Notes under the pieces: generated by a model
The model's database searches: none
What the model was told of the DNA's origin: nothing
The model's input: the letters and a program-made list of their open reading frames with translations, nothing else
Part shown: positions 43,820-47,052 of the stretch, piece after piece
How the letters are laid out: every line of letters starts with the position of its first letter
Position numbering within the stretch: the first letter of the stretch is position 1
Program-made: the position numbers and the translations under genes
DNA from: an uncultured Clostridia bacterium
GTDB taxonomy: Bacteria > Bacillota > Clostridia > Christensenellales > Aristaeellaceae
DNA length: 47,052 nucleotides
Direction of reading: 5' to 3'
NCBI GenBank assembly: GCA_945928315.1
Contig: CAMENN010000010.1
Location: forward strand, 1-47,052

Positions 43820-44833
43820 TTAAAGGAGGGTAATCCCCGCGTCGGCGAAGGCCTTACGCGTCGTCTCATCCCAGATGGAGGACTGCACCTCGCCGATATG
43901 CGCCTTGCCCAGCAGCAGCATGCACAGGCGGCTCTGCCCGATGCCGCCGCCCATCGTCAGCGGCAGCTTCCCCTCCAGCAGCATCTGATGGAACGGCAGC
44001 GCCCGGCGGTTGTCGCAGCCCGCGAGCGTCAGCTGCCTGTCCAGCGACTCCGGGCTCACGCGGATGCCCATCGAGGAAATCTCCATCGCACAGGACAGCA
44101 CCGGGTGCCAGAAGAGGATGTCGCCGTTGAGCGCCCAGTCGTCGTAGTCCGGCGCGCGGCCGTCGTGCGGCTTGCCGCTCTTCAGCTTGCCGCCGATGCC
44201 CTGGATGAAGATGGTCCCGTGCTCCTCTGCGAACACGTTCTCGCGCTGCTTGGGCGTGAGCTGCGGGTACATGTCCTCCAGCTCCTGGCTGGTGATGAAC
44301 GTCACGTGGCGGTTAAGCAGCGGCGTGGAGCACAGCTGCGGATACTTGCCACGCACGGTCAGCTGGGTGTCGCAGATGCTCTCCACGATCGACTGCACGG
44401 CCTGATGGAGCGTGAACTCCGTGCGCGACTCCTCGGTGATGACCTTCTCCCAGTCCCACTGATCGACGTAGACGGAGTGCAGGTTATCGAGCTCCTCGTC
44501 GCGGCGGATGGCGTTCATGTCGGTGTAGATGCCCTTGCCGGGGAGGATGTCGTAGCGGTAGAGCGCCATGCGCTTCCACTTGGCCAGCGAGTGCACGACC
44601 TGCGCGTCGGCCCCGGCATGGGGGATGTCGAAGCTGACGGGCCGCTCGACGCCGTTGAGGTCGTCGTTGAGGCCCGAGGACGGCTCGACGAACAGCGGCG
44701 CGGAGACGCGCTTGAGGTTCAGCGCGCGGGCCAGCGAGTCCTGGAACACGCGCTTGATCAGGCTGATGGCGCTCTGCGTCTGGTACAGGGACAGGTGCGG
44801 GGCGTAGCCCTCGGGAATATACGATGCGCTCAT
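43820..44833 (-). CDS. asnA: Aspartate-ammonia ligase (asparagine synthetase A)
   Basis: A 337-residue cytosolic enzyme that makes asparagine from aspartate, ammonia and ATP. Family motifs run throughout: YQTQSAISLIKRVFQDSLA, LNDDLNGVERPVSFDI, EVVHSLAKWKR-like QVVHSLAKWKRMAL, GIYTDMNAIRRDEELDN, VDQWDWEKVI, and the C-terminal LPLTMGGGIGQSRLCMLLL. The ATG at 44833 follows AAGGAGG. It lies downstream of leuB on the same strand but is separated by a strong terminator, so it is probably its own unit; a TATACT at 44899-44904 may be its -10. Confidence 0.95.
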   Translation of the reverse strand: MSASYIPEGYAPHLSLYQTQSAISLIKRVFQDSLARALNLKRVSAPLFVEPSSGLNDDLNGVERPVSFDIPHAGADAQVVHSLAKWKRMALYRYDILPGKGIYTDMNAIRRDEELDNLHSVYVDQWDWEKVITEESRTEFTLHQAVQSIVESICDTQLTVRGKYPQLCSTPLLNRHVTFITSQELEDMYPQLTPKQRENVFAEEHGTIFIQGIGGKLKSGKPHDGRAPDYDDWALNGDILFWHPVLSCAMEISSMGIRVSPESLDRQLTLAGCDNRRALPFHQMLLEGKLPLTMGGGIGQSRLCMLLLGKAHIGEVQSSIWDETTRKAFADAGITLL

Positions 44834-44938
44834 GGCAGGGGGCCTCCTTATGCGCTCCTGCGCGGACGTTCGTTGCCCGCGCGGAGGAAATATAAACCAG
44901 TATACCGCGGCTGGGCGGTTTTGGGAAGGATTTCGGGC

Positions 44939-44993
44939 AAAAAAAGCGGGCCAGCCGGGCCGGAAGAAGGCGCTTCCGGCTGCGTTGGTCCGC
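44939..44993 (-). terminator. Terminator after leuB
   Basis: Inner stem GCCGGAAG/CTTCCGGC (44959-44980) and outer stem GCGGGCCA/TGGTCCGC (44946-44993), followed on the minus strand by seven T (44939-44945). Confidence 0.83.
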
Positions 44994-45001
44994 CCTTTGA
45001 A

Positions 45002-46069
<1,068 letters not shown>

Positions 46070-46159
46070 GGGAATGACCTCCATGGAAACAGAGATTTGA
46101 GTGCTGCTTCCGCAGCCCCAATGCAGCTTGAAATAATCTGTATCAAGGATGCAGGAATC

Positions 46160-46330
46160 AGCTTATACAAGCCCCTTGGGTCCCGGGTCGCAATCCGGGT
46201 CGTTTCAAGGGGGTTAGGGAGGTGCAGGAGGGCCTAAGGGGGGAAATCGAAATCCCCCCTGGCCCTCTTGCCCTGGGGTTTGGGGAACGGAGTTCCCCAA
46301 CTCGTCGCTCGTGAAGATGCGAAATATCGC
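46160..46330 (-). repeat. Hairpin-rich intergenic element (E) between leuD and leuB
   Basis: Palindromes include TTGGGGAACGGAGTTCCCCAA (each half below the usual arm length), GGGGGGAAATCGAAATCCCCCC in outline, AGGGCC/GGCCCT and CCCTTG/CAAGGG. The style matches the other repeats (short GC hairpins with AT or GAA-type loops), but the sequence is different, so it may be a second family. No gene is seen in the 299 bp gap. Confidence 0.55.
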
Positions 46331-46368
46331 TTAAGCTCAAAAATGCATCGGTTTCAAAGGAATACGCT

Positions 46369-46863
46369 TTACCCGTTGATCTTCTTCTTCACATAATTGG
46401 CGATGCCGCCGCAGCGGACGATCTCCTGCACGAACGGCGGCAGCGGCGCGGCGGTGAACTTCGCGCCGGTGGTCACGTCCTCGATGACGCCGGAGTCCAT
46501 GTCCACGCTGACCTCGTCGCCGTCGGCAATCGCTGCGGCGGCCGCCGGGCACTCGATGATCGGCAGGCCGATGTCAATGGAGTTGCGGTAGAAGATGCGC
46601 GCGAAGCTGTCGGCGATGACCACGCTGATGCCGCTCGCCTTGATGGCGATGGGCGCGTGCTCGCGGGAGGAGCCGCAGCCGAAGTTGCGCCCCGCGACGA
46701 TGATCTTGCTCGTCTTGCTCTTCGCCTTGAAGTCCTTGTCGAGATCCTCCATGCAGTGGGAGGCCAGCTCCGCGTGATCCGTCGTGTTCAGATAGCGCGC
46801 GGGGATGATCACGTCCGTATCGACGTGGTCGCCGTATTTGATGACCGTAGACTGAACCTTCAT
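46369..46863 (-). CDS. leuD: 3-isopropylmalate dehydratase small subunit
   Basis: A 164-residue subunit of isopropylmalate isomerase. It has [19 protein letters not shown] at the start, then the swivelling-domain motif [14 protein letters not shown], and [16 protein letters not shown]. The length fits the short archaeal/clostridial type rather than the 200-residue proteobacterial LeuD. Its ATG is one base after the leuC stop, so the two subunits are made together. Confidence 0.95.
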   Translation of the reverse strand: MKVQSTVIKYGDHVDTDVIIPARYLNTTDHAELASHCMEDLDKDFKAKSKTSKIIVAGRNFGCGSSREHAPIAIKASGISVVIADSFARIFYRNSIDIGLPIIECPAAAAAIADGDEVSVDMDSGVIEDVTTGAKFTAAPLPPFVQEIVRCGGIANYVKKKING

Positions 46864-46864
46864 A

Positions 46865-47052
46865 TTACAGCACCTCCTCGGGCGTGGCCACGCGGCCCAT
46901 GATCGCAGACGCCGCGGCGACCGCCGGGCTGGCCAGGATGATCTCACTGCCGGTGTGGCCCATGCGGCCCACAAAGTTGCGGTTGGTCGTGGAGACCGCG
47001 CGCTCGCCGTCGGCCAGCACGCCGCAGAAGCCGCCCAGACACGGGCCGCAGG
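46865..47052 (-). CDS. leuC: 3-isopropylmalate dehydratase large subunit, C-terminal end
   Basis: The last 62 residues of LeuC; the rest lies beyond the right edge. Visible are [16 protein letters not shown], which carries the last two cluster cysteines (C-x2-C), [12 protein letters not shown] and the C-terminal [14 protein letters not shown]. It ends TAA at 46865-46867. Confidence 0.94.
   Translation of the reverse strand, partial: CGPCLGGFCGVLADGERAVSTTNRNFVGRMGHTGSEIILASPAVAAASAIMGRVATPEEVL

Overview
The window is a GC-rich, gene-dense bacterial chromosome segment. It looks like a Gram-positive anaerobe of the Clostridia (Bacillota), and a gut member of the Oscillospirales/Christensenellales type is my best guess. 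The grounds are AGGAGG-like ribosome sites, sigma-A promoters with 17-18 bp spacing, many AraC-regulated sugar ABC transporters of the LplB/LplC type, an anaerobic sulfatase maturase, a flavodiiron protein, ammonia-dependent AsnA and a split LeuC/LeuD. I see no outer-membrane genes. The taxonomy is inference; there is no rRNA, tRNA or CRISPR here.

Layout. 1-1010: cysK (cut by the window edge) divergent from an IscR-like Rrf2 regulator, with a clear palindrome at the cysK start point. 1210-4366: an M3 oligopeptidase fused abruptly to the second half of an oligopeptide ABC ATPase (deletion scar or misassembly near 2370), then DUF3899 and SGNH hydrolase genes. 4527-11182: an intact dipeptide/oligopeptide importer operon (binding protein, two permeases, two ATPases) ending in a translationally coupled M29 aminopeptidase. 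11538-21969 (all minus strand): a glycan island with an AraC regulator, alpha-galactosidase MelA, anaerobic sulfatase maturase, a five-gene operon (sulfatase, glycerophosphodiesterase-like protein, two LplB/LplC permeases, binding protein) and a second AraC regulator. 22243-25763: a glycosyltransferase and a GH3 glycosidase with swapped domain order.

26193-30698 is a complete polyamine-type importer operon headed by an XRE-cupin regulator. 30700-33382 holds a probable type I toxin-antitoxin pair (29-residue hydrophobic peptide with an antisense RNA), an Abi_2/HEPN-type protein and a TelA-family protein. 33610-39064 holds an EamA transporter, a flavodiiron-flavodoxin-rubredoxin fusion carrying a twin-arginine signal, an orphan multi-pass membrane protein with its TetR regulator and two matching operators, and a D-aminoacylase. 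39369-43233 is a second, divergent polyamine-type importer. 43820-47052 holds asnA and the leucine genes leuB, leuD and leuC (cut by the edge).

Several intergenic spaces carry copies of a palindrome-rich repeat (11.3, 23.1-23.4, 39.1, 43.7 and probably 46.2 kb). The theme is nutrient scavenging: peptides are imported and trimmed, sulfated galactosides or glycans are desulfated and cleaved, and polyamine-like solutes are taken up by two systems. Cysteine, asparagine and leucine biosynthesis sit at the edges. All functions are assigned by reading motifs and family resemblance by eye; no database search was run.
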